From NCBI GenBank assembly GCA_001548435.1, contig AP017308.1, positions 5,155,030 through 5,219,029 of the forward strand: 64,000 bases of DNA, given 5' to 3'. The number at the start of each line of letters is the position of its first letter. Within the stretch, counting starts at the first letter, position 1. The position numbers and the translations under genes were made by a program. Below the pieces are notes generated by a model, which saw only the letters and a list, made by a program, of their open reading frames with translations, ran no database searches and was not told the origin of the DNA. The stretch comes from Leptolyngbya sp. NIES-3755 (lineage in GTDB: Bacteria; Cyanobacteriota; Cyanobacteriia; Leptolyngbyales; Leptolyngbyaceae). Of this stretch, positions 7,713 through 16,844 are shown in pieces.

Positions 7713-8937
7713 TTTTGGAAACAAGTCGGGTGATTTTACGATCGACTTCCGAAAGTTCTTCACCCGAATTCAATTGAGTGGCATTGTTCTGTAAAACGGT
7801 TGCCGCAGTTCGATCGCCCATTTGCAGTGCCGTTTTTGCTGCGGTTTGGAGCATGGTGACGGCTCCTTGTCGATCGCCTTGTTTTAATCTCGATTCTGCG
7901 ATTTGAGTTTGACGATATTTCGCCAGTGCCAAAATGTTCTGTTGAACATCCGAATCGATCGCAGGTTGATATTGAGCTTGAGCAGCGATTTCGATCGGGA
8001 AAGTCTCAGAAATTAATTCGGATTGTCCGATCGCAGGATTGTCGTATTTGATTTGAACTTCAGCGATCGTGTTTTTTCCTTCTGGCAACTGACCCATATA
8101 GAGATTTGCCAAAATCACACGTGGAGAATCAATCATCAAATCGCCCAATCGCACGACTGCCAAATCGCCTTCTTGCTGGACTAAAAGCTCGATCGTTTCA
8201 GGGGCAACTTGTGCGATCGGTTTCAATTCTGCCAATCGAGTTCCGGGAGCGAGCGCCAATCTCAAAAACGCATTCGTCAGTCCGATCGATTGAACGCGAT
8301 CGAATAATCGTCCAAATTCTTTCACCGCTTGTTCGGGTTCTTGGATGTACGAAAGCGCTCCACCGCCCGCATCCGCAATTTTTTCTAAAACGTCTTGATT
8401 CCAGTGATTGCCGAATCCGAGTGAATTAATTGATAAACCGTAACTGGTCGCAACTTGAGCGAGTTTGACAGCGCGATCGTTGTCTCCATGTTCGTTCTCA
8501 CCATCGGTTAACACGAACATTTGAGACACCGTATCTTTCTTTCCTTTGGCGGCTTCTTCGATTCCGAGTCGGATGCCTTCATCGATCGAGGTTCCACCCG
8601 CTGCTTCAAGTCGATCTAAGGCTGCTTTCGCCAGGATCGGTTCATCGACCACTTGATTCGGAAAAATCACTTTAGCCTTGTGATTAAAAGTGACGATCGA
8701 CAATCGATCTCCTGGAGAAAGACGATCGATTAAACGTTCTGCGGCTTGTTTCACAGTTTTAAGCGATCGACCTTCCATCGAACCGCTTTGGTCGAGAACG
8801 AGACAGAGATTGAGCGGAATATCGCGACTGGTGGAATCCGGGAGGGCTTCGATCGCAATTGAAATCTGGCGCTGACTGCTTAATTGCGTCGCATCCAGAT
8901 GGGCATCACTCAGCGTACATTTCAAACCGACTTGCAT
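7684..8937 (-). CDS. VWA domain-containing protein
   Basis: This 417-residue protein has a von Willebrand A domain at about residues 40-220. The metal-ion-dependent adhesion site is complete: DQSGSMEG, a Thr in GGTSIDEGI and the Asp in LTDGENEHGD. A beta-rich middle (LRLALAPGTRLAEL...) and a helical C-terminal part (ALAKYRQTQIAESRLKQGDRQGAV) follow, as in other cyanobacterial VWA proteins. No signal peptide or membrane span is seen, so it is probably cytoplasmic. I place the start at the ATG at 8937, which has GGAG seven bases upstream. Function is unknown; such proteins often act in complex assembly. Confidence 0.85.
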   Translation of the reverse strand: MQVGLKCTLSDAHLDATQLSSQRQISIAIEALPDSTSRDIPLNLCLVLDQSGSMEGRSLKTVKQAAERLIDRLSPGDRLSIVTFNHKAKVIFPNQVVDEPILAKAALDRLEAAGGTSIDEGIRLGIEEAAKGKKDTVSQMFVLTDGENEHGDNDRAVKLAQVATSYGLSINSLGFGNHWNQDVLEKIADAGGGALSYIQEPEQAVKEFGRLFDRVQSIGLTNAFLRLALAPGTRLAELKPIAQVAPETIELLVQQEGDLAVVRLGDLMIDSPRVILANLYMGQLPEGKNTIAEVQIKYDNPAIGQSELISETFPIEIAAQAQYQPAIDSDVQQNILALAKYRQTQIAESRLKQGDRQGAVTMLQTAAKTALQMGDRTAATVLQNNATQLNSGEELSEVDRKITRLVSKTTLQEADSE

Positions 8938-9233
8938 AGAAATACTCCGATCGGGAGAACTCAAAGATGCTCAACAACTACAGTTTATTCCAGCCCTCCT
9001 CCGCATTCGGATGACCGAAATTATTAGGCTGGTAGGATTGCCATTAGTCAAAACTAACCCAAATAAATTAGTATTTCTTAAGTTTGCATCGCTAAGATGA
9101 CAGACTAAACGTTCATTCGTTTTCAGTAGACGTTGGAGGTGTTTGGAATTGGCAAAGATTAAAGGCGCGGGTAACATCGGGAAAAACAGTCGTCTTGTCG
9201 TCGGAATTTTTTGATTAGGAATAAAGTTAATCC

Positions 9234-9695
9234 ATGATAGTTGATTCCTCTCCGATTCATTTCTCGATTAGAGTTGCAGATTTCGGTCTCGATTTTTCAG
9301 ATATTGCAGCGATTCGGATAAGTGTCTTCCAAGACGAACAAGGAGTCGATCCCGCTTTAGAATTCGATGGATTAGATGAAGCTGCAACCCATTTTCTGAC
9401 ATACGAAGGAAATCGCCCTATTGGAACTGCACGAGTCAGATTTTTGGATTCTCGCACGGCAAAGTTAGAGCGGGTCGCTGTCTTAGCAGACCGAAGAAAA
9501 TATGGAATTGGTAGAAAAATTGTGGAAACTGCTCTAGAATTTCTGGCTAACAAAAATATTTCTGATTTACGCATTCATGCTCAGATATCTGTAGTGGCGT
9601 TTTATCAAAAATTGGGATTTGTTACGGAGGGTGAGCCGTTTGATGAAGCGGGAATTCCCCATATCAAAATGAGCTACAAATTTCCGTCATCTTAG
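9234..9695 (+). CDS. GNAT family N-acetyltransferase
   Basis: This 153-residue protein has the GNAT fold in ElaA/YjcF style. RISVFQDEQGVDPALEFDGLD forms the N-terminal region. RFLDSRTAKLERVAVLADRR leads into the acetyl-CoA loop YGIGRKIVETALEFL (motif A, R/Q-x-x-G-x-G/A type), and AFYQKLGFVTEGEPFDE forms the C-terminal motif. Substrate is unknown. The 296-bp gap upstream (8938-9233) has one short reading frame behind a GGAGG site but nothing I can call with confidence. Confidence 0.85.
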   Translation: MIVDSSPIHFSIRVADFGLDFSDIAAIRISVFQDEQGVDPALEFDGLDEAATHFLTYEGNRPIGTARVRFLDSRTAKLERVAVLADRRKYGIGRKIVETALEFLANKNISDLRIHAQISVVAFYQKLGFVTEGEPFDEAGIPHIKMSYKFPSS

Positions 9696-9714
9696 CGAAT
9701 TGGGATGGGTGTGA

Positions 9715-12369
9715 GTGGTTGCAAAGCAGCAAGAACGAAGAGGAGTGACAACGTTCACGATCGTGGCAGGAATTTGGGCGATCGGGATGATCATCGATCG
9801 CATTTGGTTTGCCGTGGATCGATCGATTCCAGCGTGGGACCAAGCGGAGTATTTAACGGGTGCAATGAACTTCTGGCGGGCGTTTCAACAGCCAGAATGG
9901 TTTTCTTCAGACTGGTGGACGAGTGTTTGGCTTTTGTCGTCTAAGATGCCACCGCTGGTTTATTTAACGACTGCACCATTTATTCATTTATTTGGGTCTG
10001 GAGAAGATCGATCGGCGTTAGTAAATCTATTCTATAGTGCAATCCTACTTGGATCAGTTTACGGATTGGCAATTCGATTGTTCAATCTGCAAGTTGCAAT
10101 CTGGTCTTTAGTATTGTGCTTATTGCTACCTGGATTGTACGTGATTCGATTGGATTATCTGATCGATTTTCCATTAGTCGCGATCGTTACTCTCACCTTC
10201 TTTTGCCTCACACTTTGGGCAACTGAAACGATTACGCCACTATCGAATGAACAATCTGAAACTGTTGAACAACCGAAAGCCGCACCCATTACTCAATCAT
10301 TAGCGATCGCACAATCGTTCTCACTTCCTCACATTCGCGCTTTTCGATCGTGGTTTTACGCGGCTGCATTTGGAATTTCATTAGGTTTGTCGTTTCTCTG
10401 TAAACAGCCTGCGTTATTTTTCCTGTTTACGCCGATCGTTTGGCTGATTGTTCTCGCCATTAGAAAAAAAGCGTGGCGGCGATTGATTCAGTTAGTGATG
10501 GGAATCGTCATTGCAGCTTCAATTTGTTTACCGTGGTATCGAACGAATTGGTTAATTATTATCACGGCTGGAAAACGGGCGACTGTGGATAGCGCGATCG
10601 CAGAAGGTGATCCCCCGCTCACGAGCCTCTATGCTTGGACGTATTACTTCAAAGCCTTACCTGCACTTGTTTCTGTCCCGATATTCATTGTGGGATTAGT
10701 GGGATTGCTCTTGTACTGGAAGCGATCGGTCATTCAAGAAGAATGGGAATGGATCGACGGACGCTGGATCAAAACAACCGATTACGGCGGCTTGGGACGA
10801 AGAGGATATCGACGCGAAATCTACGATCATTGGTCGCAATCGGTTCGTTGGTTATTGATCTTTTTGATTGGTGCATACATTCTCTGTTCTGCCAATGTCA
10901 ACAAAGACGATCGCTATATCACGCCATTGCTTCCAGTGTTAGCGATTCTATTAACGCAAGGATTGTTACTGTTTCCTGAGCGGTTGAAAATTTTCCGCTG
11001 GGGCGCGATCGTGCTTTCAACGATTCTGATGTTTGCAAATCTATTACCCGTTGGATTCACTCCAGGATTTTTACAAACGGCTCATGCGCGTCACGCTGTG
11101 CTTTCTGGCAATTGGTATCAATCCGATGTTGTGAATGAAGTGATCAGTGCTGAGCCTTATTTGCAGAATACGATCGGGGTTTTACCTTCGCTTCCAGAAT
11201 TCAATCAGCACAATCTGAATTACGCAGGTGTCCTTAGAAATTTTCAAGTCTACGGGCGACAAGTCGGAGCCGATCGAAAGCAAATTGAACCCGATACGCG
11301 ATCGCTTTCCTGGTACGTCACAAAAACTGGGGAAGCAGGCGCAATCCGTCGTCCAGAAGCTTATAACGCTGTGAATCAAACGATTACAACCAGTCCAGAT
11401 TTTCAGCTTCAAAAGTCTTGGAAATTACCAGATAACACCGAATTAAGTTTATTTCGACGCTCGATCGCACCTGTTCAAGTTGCTCCAAATCCAAAACCTG
11501 CTGAGCAGATTAGACTCGAACAGATTCGCATTCCCAATCAAGCGGCTCCTGGAAAACCTTTGCCAATTACCTATCGTTGGTCAGGACGTTGGGAGCAATT
11601 GCGCTCTGGCTTACTACTGCTCACTTGGACGCGCATTGCTGACGATACGACTCCGAAAAATGCGGCTCCAAGGTGGTTTCACGATCATGCGATCGCGCTT
11701 GGAACGCTTCACGCTCCTGCCAATTCCGACGATGCTTCTGTCCAAGTCACTGAACGCCTCGCCGCCCTTCCTCCCCTCAATGCTCAAGGCACTTACACGT
11801 TAACCGCTGCTTATCTCAATCGCGAAACGGGAGTCACTTACGCCATTGATAGTCCTGATGTTCAATTAACGATTTCGCCAACCACAGAGATCGAAGCACC
11901 AGAAGTCGATTCCGTGACCCAACTCCGATCGCTTGCTGCCACAATGCCACAGGGAATTCAAGCACTCGATCGTATTTTCGCCAAAGTCGGACAACTCAAT
12001 CAATACGATCCGAATCAAGATTACGTCACGCAAACGAGACAGATTTTGGAATATCGATTGCAACAAGAACCGAACAATCTGGAATTCGCTTACGGAGTTG
12101 CATTATCGAATGTTTTGAAACGGAGAGTTCAACCCGCGATCGACGCTCTAGAAAAAGTCACCCAACTCGACTCAAAAAATCCTGCCGCTCATGCTTATCT
12201 CGCATTTGTGAATCTGTATGATTTTCGTCCTCATGCTGCACAGAAAGCATTAAACACAGCGATTACACTCGATCCGAATTTGAAAGAACTCCGAACATTG
12301 AATGCGGTTGCGGGATTGATGCAAGGAAACTTAGTGCAAGCTTGGACAGAATATCAGCGATCGCAGTAA
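9715..12369 (+). CDS. GT39/ArnT-type membrane glycosyltransferase with TPR tail
   Basis: This 884-residue protein has an N-terminal membrane glycosyltransferase region with about ten hydrophobic segments up to residue 450. The acidic first loop (PAWDQAEYLTGAMNFW) is typical of PMT/ArnT-type enzymes that use a lipid-linked sugar. Residues 600-740 are beta-rich and soluble. The final 100 residues hold TPR-like repeats (LEFAYGVALSNVLKRRVQPAIDALEKV, AHAYLAFVNLYDFRPHAAQKAL). I use the GTG at 9715 as start. Acceptor and sugar are unknown; a role in cell-surface glycan or protein glycosylation is inferred. Confidence 0.8.
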   Translation: MVAKQQERRGVTTFTIVAGIWAIGMIIDRIWFAVDRSIPAWDQAEYLTGAMNFWRAFQQPEWFSSDWWTSVWLLSSKMPPLVYLTTAPFIHLFGSGEDRSALVNLFYSAILLGSVYGLAIRLFNLQVAIWSLVLCLLLPGLYVIRLDYLIDFPLVAIVTLTFFCLTLWATETITPLSNEQSETVEQPKAAPITQSLAIAQSFSLPHIRAFRSWFYAAAFGISLGLSFLCKQPALFFLFTPIVWLIVLAIRKKAWRRLIQLVMGIVIAASICLPWYRTNWLIIITAGKRATVDSAIAEGDPPLTSLYAWTYYFKALPALVSVPIFIVGLVGLLLYWKRSVIQEEWEWIDGRWIKTTDYGGLGRRGYRREIYDHWSQSVRWLLIFLIGAYILCSANVNKDDRYITPLLPVLAILLTQGLLLFPERLKIFRWGAIVLSTILMFANLLPVGFTPGFLQTAHARHAVLSGNWYQSDVVNEVISAEPYLQNTIGVLPSLPEFNQHNLNYAGVLRNFQVYGRQVGADRKQIEPDTRSLSWYVTKTGEAGAIRRPEAYNAVNQTITTSPDFQLQKSWKLPDNTELSLFRRSIAPVQVAPNPKPAEQIRLEQIRIPNQAAPGKPLPITYRWSGRWEQLRSGLLLLTWTRIADDTTPKNAAPRWFHDHAIALGTLHAPANSDDASVQVTERLAALPPLNAQGTYTLTAAYLNRETGVTYAIDSPDVQLTISPTTEIEAPEVDSVTQLRSLAATMPQGIQALDRIFAKVGQLNQYDPNQDYVTQTRQILEYRLQQEPNNLEFAYGVALSNVLKRRVQPAIDALEKVTQLDSKNPAAHAYLAFVNLYDFRPHAAQKALNTAITLDPNLKELRTLNAVAGLMQGNLVQAWTEYQRSQ

Positions 12370-12451
12370 GGTGCTTTGGTCACTCTAGGTTTTCGTGGTA
12401 GTTTATCAGCATTCCAAGCCCTGCTCGATAACAGTCTTTCTGGAGTGGTCT

Positions 12452-13141
12452 ATGCTGACTGAAGATTTCGCTGGATTGATTCATCCTCTGATCGCGGTTG
12501 CGTTTGTGTTTCCTCTGATTGGCATTGTGACGAACTATGCTTGGCAAACTCGTCAGCGTCGTCTTGGAATTGAGAAAAATAAGATTACTCCAACGGTTGG
12601 AGGAGATCATTTACGGTTCGGACGCTGGCTGAGTAATGCGGTGGTGATGGTTTCTTTAGTTGGATTAGCACATCCAATTACTTTCAAGATGATTGCGAGT
12701 AATGCTTGGAGTCGAGAACCGGGACGAGTCACCTTTGTCGCACTGATGTTTGGAATGTCGATCGCATCTCTGATCGGTCTGAATCGCGCAAAGAATCGAC
12801 TGTGGCGGGCTGTATTCGCGACTTTAACTGGAATGGGAATTCTCTTAATCGGGTCTCAGGCTGAAGTGTTTCGCCGTGAATTTGAGTGGTATGTATCGCA
12901 CTATTACTATGGAGTTTCGGTTGCATTATTGATGATCTTTTCGCTGTCGATTTTTCCGGATATTTATCACGATCGGCAAAATCGCTGGCGCAAGGTTCAT
13001 ATCTTCATTAGCTGTCTTGCACTCTTATTGTTTATTGGACAAGGATTCACCGGATCGCGTGATCTGCTGGAGATTCCTTTGAGTTGGCAAAAACCCCATA
13101 TCTATAAGTGTGATTTTCAGAAGCTAACCTGCCCGCAGTAA
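12452..13141 (+). CDS. DUF4079 family membrane protein
   Basis: This 229-residue protein has six to seven hydrophobic segments and belongs to the DUF4079 family seen in cyanobacteria and plastids. His residues sit near membrane borders (GLIHPLIAV, GDHLRFGRW, GLAHPITF, SHYYYGVS, PDIYHD), an arrangement that could ligate heme as in cytochrome b561 or ferric reductase-like proteins. That is inference. The start is the ATG at 12452 with GGAG six bases upstream. It is the first gene of a same-strand block leading to an iron permease, so electron delivery for metal reduction is one possible job. Confidence 0.75.
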   Translation: MLTEDFAGLIHPLIAVAFVFPLIGIVTNYAWQTRQRRLGIEKNKITPTVGGDHLRFGRWLSNAVVMVSLVGLAHPITFKMIASNAWSREPGRVTFVALMFGMSIASLIGLNRAKNRLWRAVFATLTGMGILLIGSQAEVFRREFEWYVSHYYYGVSVALLMIFSLSIFPDIYHDRQNRWRKVHIFISCLALLLFIGQGFTGSRDLLEIPLSWQKPHIYKCDFQKLTCPQ

Positions 13142-13150
13142 TCTGCCAAC

Positions 13151-13179
13151 ATGAAAAATTTTTCATCTGCTTTTCATCT
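13151..13179 (+). promoter_or_regulatory. Palindrome plus 11-bp-phased direct repeat (OmpR-type operator candidate)
   Basis: ATGAAAAATTTTTCAT at 13151-13166 is a perfect 16-bp palindrome. TTCATCT occurs at 13162-13168 and again at 13173-13179, exactly 11 bp apart, the spacing used by OmpR/PhoB-type regulators. It lies about 70-95 bp before the thioredoxin gene, and an OmpR-type regulator is encoded 2.9 kb downstream in the same block. Confidence 0.45.
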
Positions 13180-13247
13180 ACACATCACGGAAGCCGTCGA
13201 AAGTAGAACTTGTCAGGCAAACAAAGCCAACACGAAAGGAGAACAGT

Positions 13248-13751
13248 ATGAAGGGATTCAAAACGATTTTGGCAATGGGAATCGGGGTTGTCGGTTTAGC
13301 CACGATCGCAAGTTACACGCTTTTACCCAACCGTGGCGTTTCCGAAAATAGTCCGACACAACCTGTACAAGTCGCCCAAGCACCGAGAGGAAATGCCCTC
13401 AATGCTCAATTGCAAGGAAAACCAACGATCGTAAAAATCTACGCGGATTGGTGTTCTGCTTGCCAGCGTCTTCGTCCGGTTACGGATTCATTACAGCAAC
13501 AGTTCAACGGTCAAGCCAACTTTGTCATCTTTGATGTAACGAATCGATCGACCACTCAAGCCGCAGAAGCAAGAGCAAGAGAATTAGGATTGAGTGATTT
13601 CCTTGCCACCTATCGCAGTCAAACTTCAACGGTTGCGATCATCAATCCGAGCAATGGACAAATCTTGAGACAGTTCCGCTACAACTTCAATCAGCAAGAC
13701 TATGTGAATGGGATTGAAAGCGCGATCGCACAAATCGGCAACCGTTCTTAA
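13248..13751 (+). CDS. Membrane-anchored thioredoxin-like protein
   Basis: This 167-residue protein has an N-terminal signal or anchor (residues 7-27) followed by a thioredoxin domain with the redox motif ADWCSACQRL (CxxC about residues 67-70). The TSTVAIINPSNGQ segment lacks the classic cis-Pro of thioredoxin in the usual form. It is expected to face the periplasm or thylakoid lumen and exchange electrons with the CcdA homologue encoded 9 bp downstream behind AAGGAGG. Together they would pass cytoplasmic reducing power outward to keep metal ligands or partner proteins reduced. Confidence 0.85.
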   Translation: MKGFKTILAMGIGVVGLATIASYTLLPNRGVSENSPTQPVQVAQAPRGNALNAQLQGKPTIVKIYADWCSACQRLRPVTDSLQQQFNGQANFVIFDVTNRSTTQAAEARARELGLSDFLATYRSQTSTVAIINPSNGQILRQFRYNFNQQDYVNGIESAIAQIGNRS

Positions 13752-13760
13752 GGAGGCAAT

Positions 13761-14597
13761 ATGAAGCTCGATCGTATCCCAAATTCGCCCAAAGCTCCGT
13801 TTACGTCCAAAACAATTTTCTATGTCGGTCTTGCTCTCGGTGCGCTGGTTTTAGCTTTGATTGCACCGCATCTTTCAGGATTATACAGCTATCTTACAGA
13901 AGTCGTTGGACAGATTCAAACACCGTATCAACAATGGCTCGAACAGCAAAATCTCAGTAACCCGATCGTGCTTGTTCCATTAGCCTTTATTGGTGGATTG
14001 ATTGCGAGTGTTTCGCCTTGTATTCTGTCGCTTCTGCCTGTGAATCTCAGCTACATTGGTACATTGAACATCACCTCACGTCGAGCCGCATTCACGAAAG
14101 CAGGATTGTTTGTGTTAGGTGTAGTGACCGTGTTTAGTTTGTTCGGATTGTTCGCGTCGTTTGCAGCAGCAGTGTTAGTAGACTATCGCGGATACTTTAA
14201 TGTTGTGGTAGGAGCACTTATTTTAGTGATGGGACTGAGTTTTGCAGGAGTATTTCGCCTTTCTCTACCCCAACCAAAAGCATCTCTTTCAGCAGCAGGA
14301 CCGTATGGAGTTGGATTAACGTTTGCATTAGTTAGCTCTCCTTGTTCTAGTCCAGTCTTGTTCTCAGTGATTGCAGCAGCGGCAGCGACGGGATCACAGC
14401 TTATTAGTGTTGCGACTTTAGTAAGCTATGGATTGGGCTATACGGCTGTGATCTTCTTTGCGAGTTTGTACACTGGATTGATCAAACAAAGTCGATCGAT
14501 TCTCGGTAAATCAGACTGGGTGATTCGGGTTGGGAGTGCAGCCTTGATTCTCGCAGGTGGCTTCTATTTGGTAAATGGTATCTATTGGTTTTTGTAA
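13761..14597 (+). CDS. CcdA-like thiol:disulfide interchange membrane protein
   Basis: This 278-residue membrane protein is of the CcdA/DsbD transmembrane type. Two redox Cys lie in the expected places: IASVSPCILSLLPVNLSYIG in helix 1 of the core and VSSPCSSPVLFSV in the second half. An extra N-terminal membrane segment and periplasmic stretch precede the core (residues 20-70). It is coupled to the thioredoxin gene upstream (9-bp gap, strong AAGGAGG site). In cyanobacteria CcdA serves cytochrome c maturation, but the operon here points to a dedicated job with the metal-uptake genes. Confidence 0.85.
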   Translation: MKLDRIPNSPKAPFTSKTIFYVGLALGALVLALIAPHLSGLYSYLTEVVGQIQTPYQQWLEQQNLSNPIVLVPLAFIGGLIASVSPCILSLLPVNLSYIGTLNITSRRAAFTKAGLFVLGVVTVFSLFGLFASFAAAVLVDYRGYFNVVVGALILVMGLSFAGVFRLSLPQPKASLSAAGPYGVGLTFALVSSPCSSPVLFSVIAAAAATGSQLISVATLVSYGLGYTAVIFFASLYTGLIKQSRSILGKSDWVIRVGSAALILAGGFYLVNGIYWFL

Positions 14598-14604
14598 ACA
14601 TGAG

Positions 14605-14635
14605 GATGCGTTCTTGCAAATAGGGCGCATCTTTT
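14605..14635 (+). terminator. Hairpin with T-tail between ccdA-like gene and histidine kinase
   Basis: GATGCG (14605-14610) pairs with CGCATC (14626-14631), followed by TTTT. It may end or attenuate the transcript before the two-component genes. Confidence 0.5.
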
Positions 14636-14649
14636 ACTTAACACAGAGT

Positions 14650-16035
14650 ATGAGAAACACTCGAAAGCGACGGATTTCATTCAAGCAATGGCGCGGAGCA
14701 TTTACAGGAGTGCGATCGCGCCTTCTCCTCTGGTACTTTGTATTAACGCTCTGTATTACGCTCATTTCCGTCTGGGCAACTTTCAAAATCTTTTGTGCAT
14801 TAGAAGAACAGCAAGCCGCTGAACATTTGCAGCGAAACATCAGCGTTCTAGAGCAGCGAATTGATCCAAATAATTTAGCAACAACATTAGAACAATTCAC
14901 CAATAGCCAAGTACAAGACCCGAATCAATCTCTTTTCATTGTGGTAAGTGATCAAGTGTATTCTGCAAATTCGCGTCCCTACCCAGAACAGATTCGACAA
15001 TGGGCAAAATCATCTAAAACCGTTCGAGAAGGGTACATTATTCGGGTCGTTGAATCGTTGCGAATTAATGGGCAGAAAGGCGCGATCGTAGGTTTATATG
15101 ATGCAACCATGCGCTATCAAATGGGCGAGAGTACCTTAGCATTGGTGATCCAAGTAACGATCGTAATGATGGTTCTATTTATGTCGATCGCTTGGTTCAC
15201 CGCAGGTCGTTTGCTCGCTCCATTGCGTCAGCTAACCGATACCGCCCAGATGATCACCGAAACTGATTTATCCAAGCGAATCGTTGTTCGTGGTACAGAT
15301 GAAATTGCAGAACTATCACTGACATTTAATCAAATGCTCGATCGACTTCAAGCGGCATTTACCAGTCAGCAAGAGTTTATCAAAGATGTAAGTCACGAAC
15401 TCAGAACACCGATCACGATCATTCAAGGACATTTAGAACTATTAGGCGATGATCCAGAAGAACGTCGATCGACGGTTGCTTTAGTCAAAGATGAACTAAA
15501 ACGAATGAATCATTTTGTGAATGATTTGCTGTTGCTCATGCGGGCTGAACGTCCGAATTTTCTGAGACTGAGTGCTGTTGATCTAGAATCTTTTACCGAA
15601 GAACTGTTTGCAAAAGCGAAAGGACTTGCACCTCGAAACTGGACATTAGAATCGATTGGCGAAGGTGAAATTATCTGCGATCGACAACGCATCACCCAAG
15701 TGATGATGAATCTCGCTCAGAATGCGACTCAGTACACGCAGCATGGAGATACGATCGCAATTGGGTCTATCATCAGTCACAATCAAGTTCATTTCTGGGT
15801 GCGCGATACAGGCGAAGGCATTGCGCTTGAAGATCAAGTCCGAATCTTCGATCGATTCTCCAAAGGCTCACACTCTGAAGGAGCGGGATTAGGACTATCA
15901 ATTGTTCAAGCACTGATTCGAGCACATCATGGAACCGTTGAACTCTTTAGTCGATTGGGAGAAGGTTCGAGATTTACCGTGATCCTGCCGAAACAGCGAT
16001 CGGATATGATGTCGATAGTTCAGAGGACTCCCTGA
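14650..16035 (+). CDS. Sensor histidine kinase of OmpR-system type
   Basis: This 461-residue kinase has a first membrane helix (about residues 24-46), a 120-residue extracytoplasmic sensor region and a second helix (about 160-182). A HAMP domain, a HisKA box (FIKDVSHELRTPITIIQGHLE, here split by context) and an ATPase domain with N box (MMNLAQNATQYT), DTGEGI and GAGLGLSIV follow. All catalytic motifs are intact. The start is the ATG at 14650. Its stop overlaps the regulator start by one base, so they are co-translated. The signal is unknown; the context suggests iron, copper or thiol status. Confidence 0.9.
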   Translation: MRNTRKRRISFKQWRGAFTGVRSRLLLWYFVLTLCITLISVWATFKIFCALEEQQAAEHLQRNISVLEQRIDPNNLATTLEQFTNSQVQDPNQSLFIVVSDQVYSANSRPYPEQIRQWAKSSKTVREGYIIRVVESLRINGQKGAIVGLYDATMRYQMGESTLALVIQVTIVMMVLFMSIAWFTAGRLLAPLRQLTDTAQMITETDLSKRIVVRGTDEIAELSLTFNQMLDRLQAAFTSQQEFIKDVSHELRTPITIIQGHLELLGDDPEERRSTVALVKDELKRMNHFVNDLLLLMRAERPNFLRLSAVDLESFTEELFAKAKGLAPRNWTLESIGEGEIICDRQRITQVMMNLAQNATQYTQHGDTIAIGSIISHNQVHFWVRDTGEGIALEDQVRIFDRFSKGSHSEGAGLGLSIVQALIRAHHGTVELFSRLGEGSRFTVILPKQRSDMMSIVQRTP

Positions 16036-16709
16036 TGAATCGATTGCTGATTGCAGAGGACGAAGCTCGAATTGCCGCATTTTTGGAGAAAGGATTTCGG
16101 GCTAATGGATTTGTCACCACCGTGGCGCGGAATGGAAATGATGCGATCGCACTTGCTCACAGTGATCAGTTTGATTTATTAATTCTCGATTTGGGACTTC
16201 CCGGTAAAGACGGCTGGCAGGTTTTAGAAGAAGTACGAGGACGAGGAGAACGCATTCGCATCATTATTCTCACCGCTCAAGATGAAGTCGAAGATACTGT
16301 TACAGCTTTAGAAAATGGTGCAAATGATTATGTCACCAAACCCTTTGAATTTAGCGAACTGTTAGCGCGAGTCAAAGTACAACTGCGTGATAGTGTGATT
16401 CCGAAAACAAAGAGCGGCAAGGAAACAACAATTCAAGCAGGTGAGATTGTTCTAGATTTGCTCACACGCCAAGTTTGGGTCGGAGCACAATTGATTGAAA
16501 TGTCGGTCAAAGAGTTTGCACTTATAGAAATTTTCTTACGTCATCCGATGCAAGTCATGAGTCGAGAACAATTGCTCGATCGAGTTTGGGGCTATGACTA
16601 TGATCCCGGTTCCAATGTCGTTGATGCGTATGTAAAACTGCTGCGGAAAAAACTGGGGAGTGACTTAATTGAAACTGTAAGAGGTGTTGGCTATCGGTTT
16701 CGAGCTTAA
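16035..16709 (+). CDS. OmpR-family response regulator
   Basis: This 224-residue regulator has a receiver domain with acidic pair DE near residue 9-10, phospho-acceptor Asp in LLILDLGLPGKDG, and Lys in DYVTKPFEFSE. A winged-helix OmpR-type DNA-binding domain follows (VKEFALIEIFLRHPMQVMSR ... VWGYDYDPGSNVVDAYVKLL). It is paired with the kinase just upstream. A phased TTCATCT repeat at 13162-13179 is a candidate binding site, which would make the block self-regulated. Confidence 0.92.
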   Translation: MNRLLIAEDEARIAAFLEKGFRANGFVTTVARNGNDAIALAHSDQFDLLILDLGLPGKDGWQVLEEVRGRGERIRIIILTAQDEVEDTVTALENGANDYVTKPFEFSELLARVKVQLRDSVIPKTKSGKETTIQAGEIVLDLLTRQVWVGAQLIEMSVKEFALIEIFLRHPMQVMSREQLLDRVWGYDYDPGSNVVDAYVKLLRKKLGSDLIETVRGVGYRFRA

Positions 16710-16844
16710 CAAAGAATTTCTTCTTATCTAACTGTTACGAATCGTATTGAGAATAATTACCAATATGCTTGCTCTAAATTGCAAAATGATTGATAATTCT
16801 GAAGCTGATCAATCTACCTCTTTCGATCGACGGTAGCATTCCTC

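Noticed and set aside
8971-9177. 68-residue minus-strand frame with a pentapeptide-like stretch
   Set aside because: Only one or two repeat-like units, no ribosome site, in an intergenic region with poor coding character.
9149-9214. 22-codon frame from TTG behind GGAGG, reading MAKIKGAGNIGKNSRLVVGI-like
   Set aside because: Too short and with a non-ATG start; it may be a leader peptide, but nothing else supports it.
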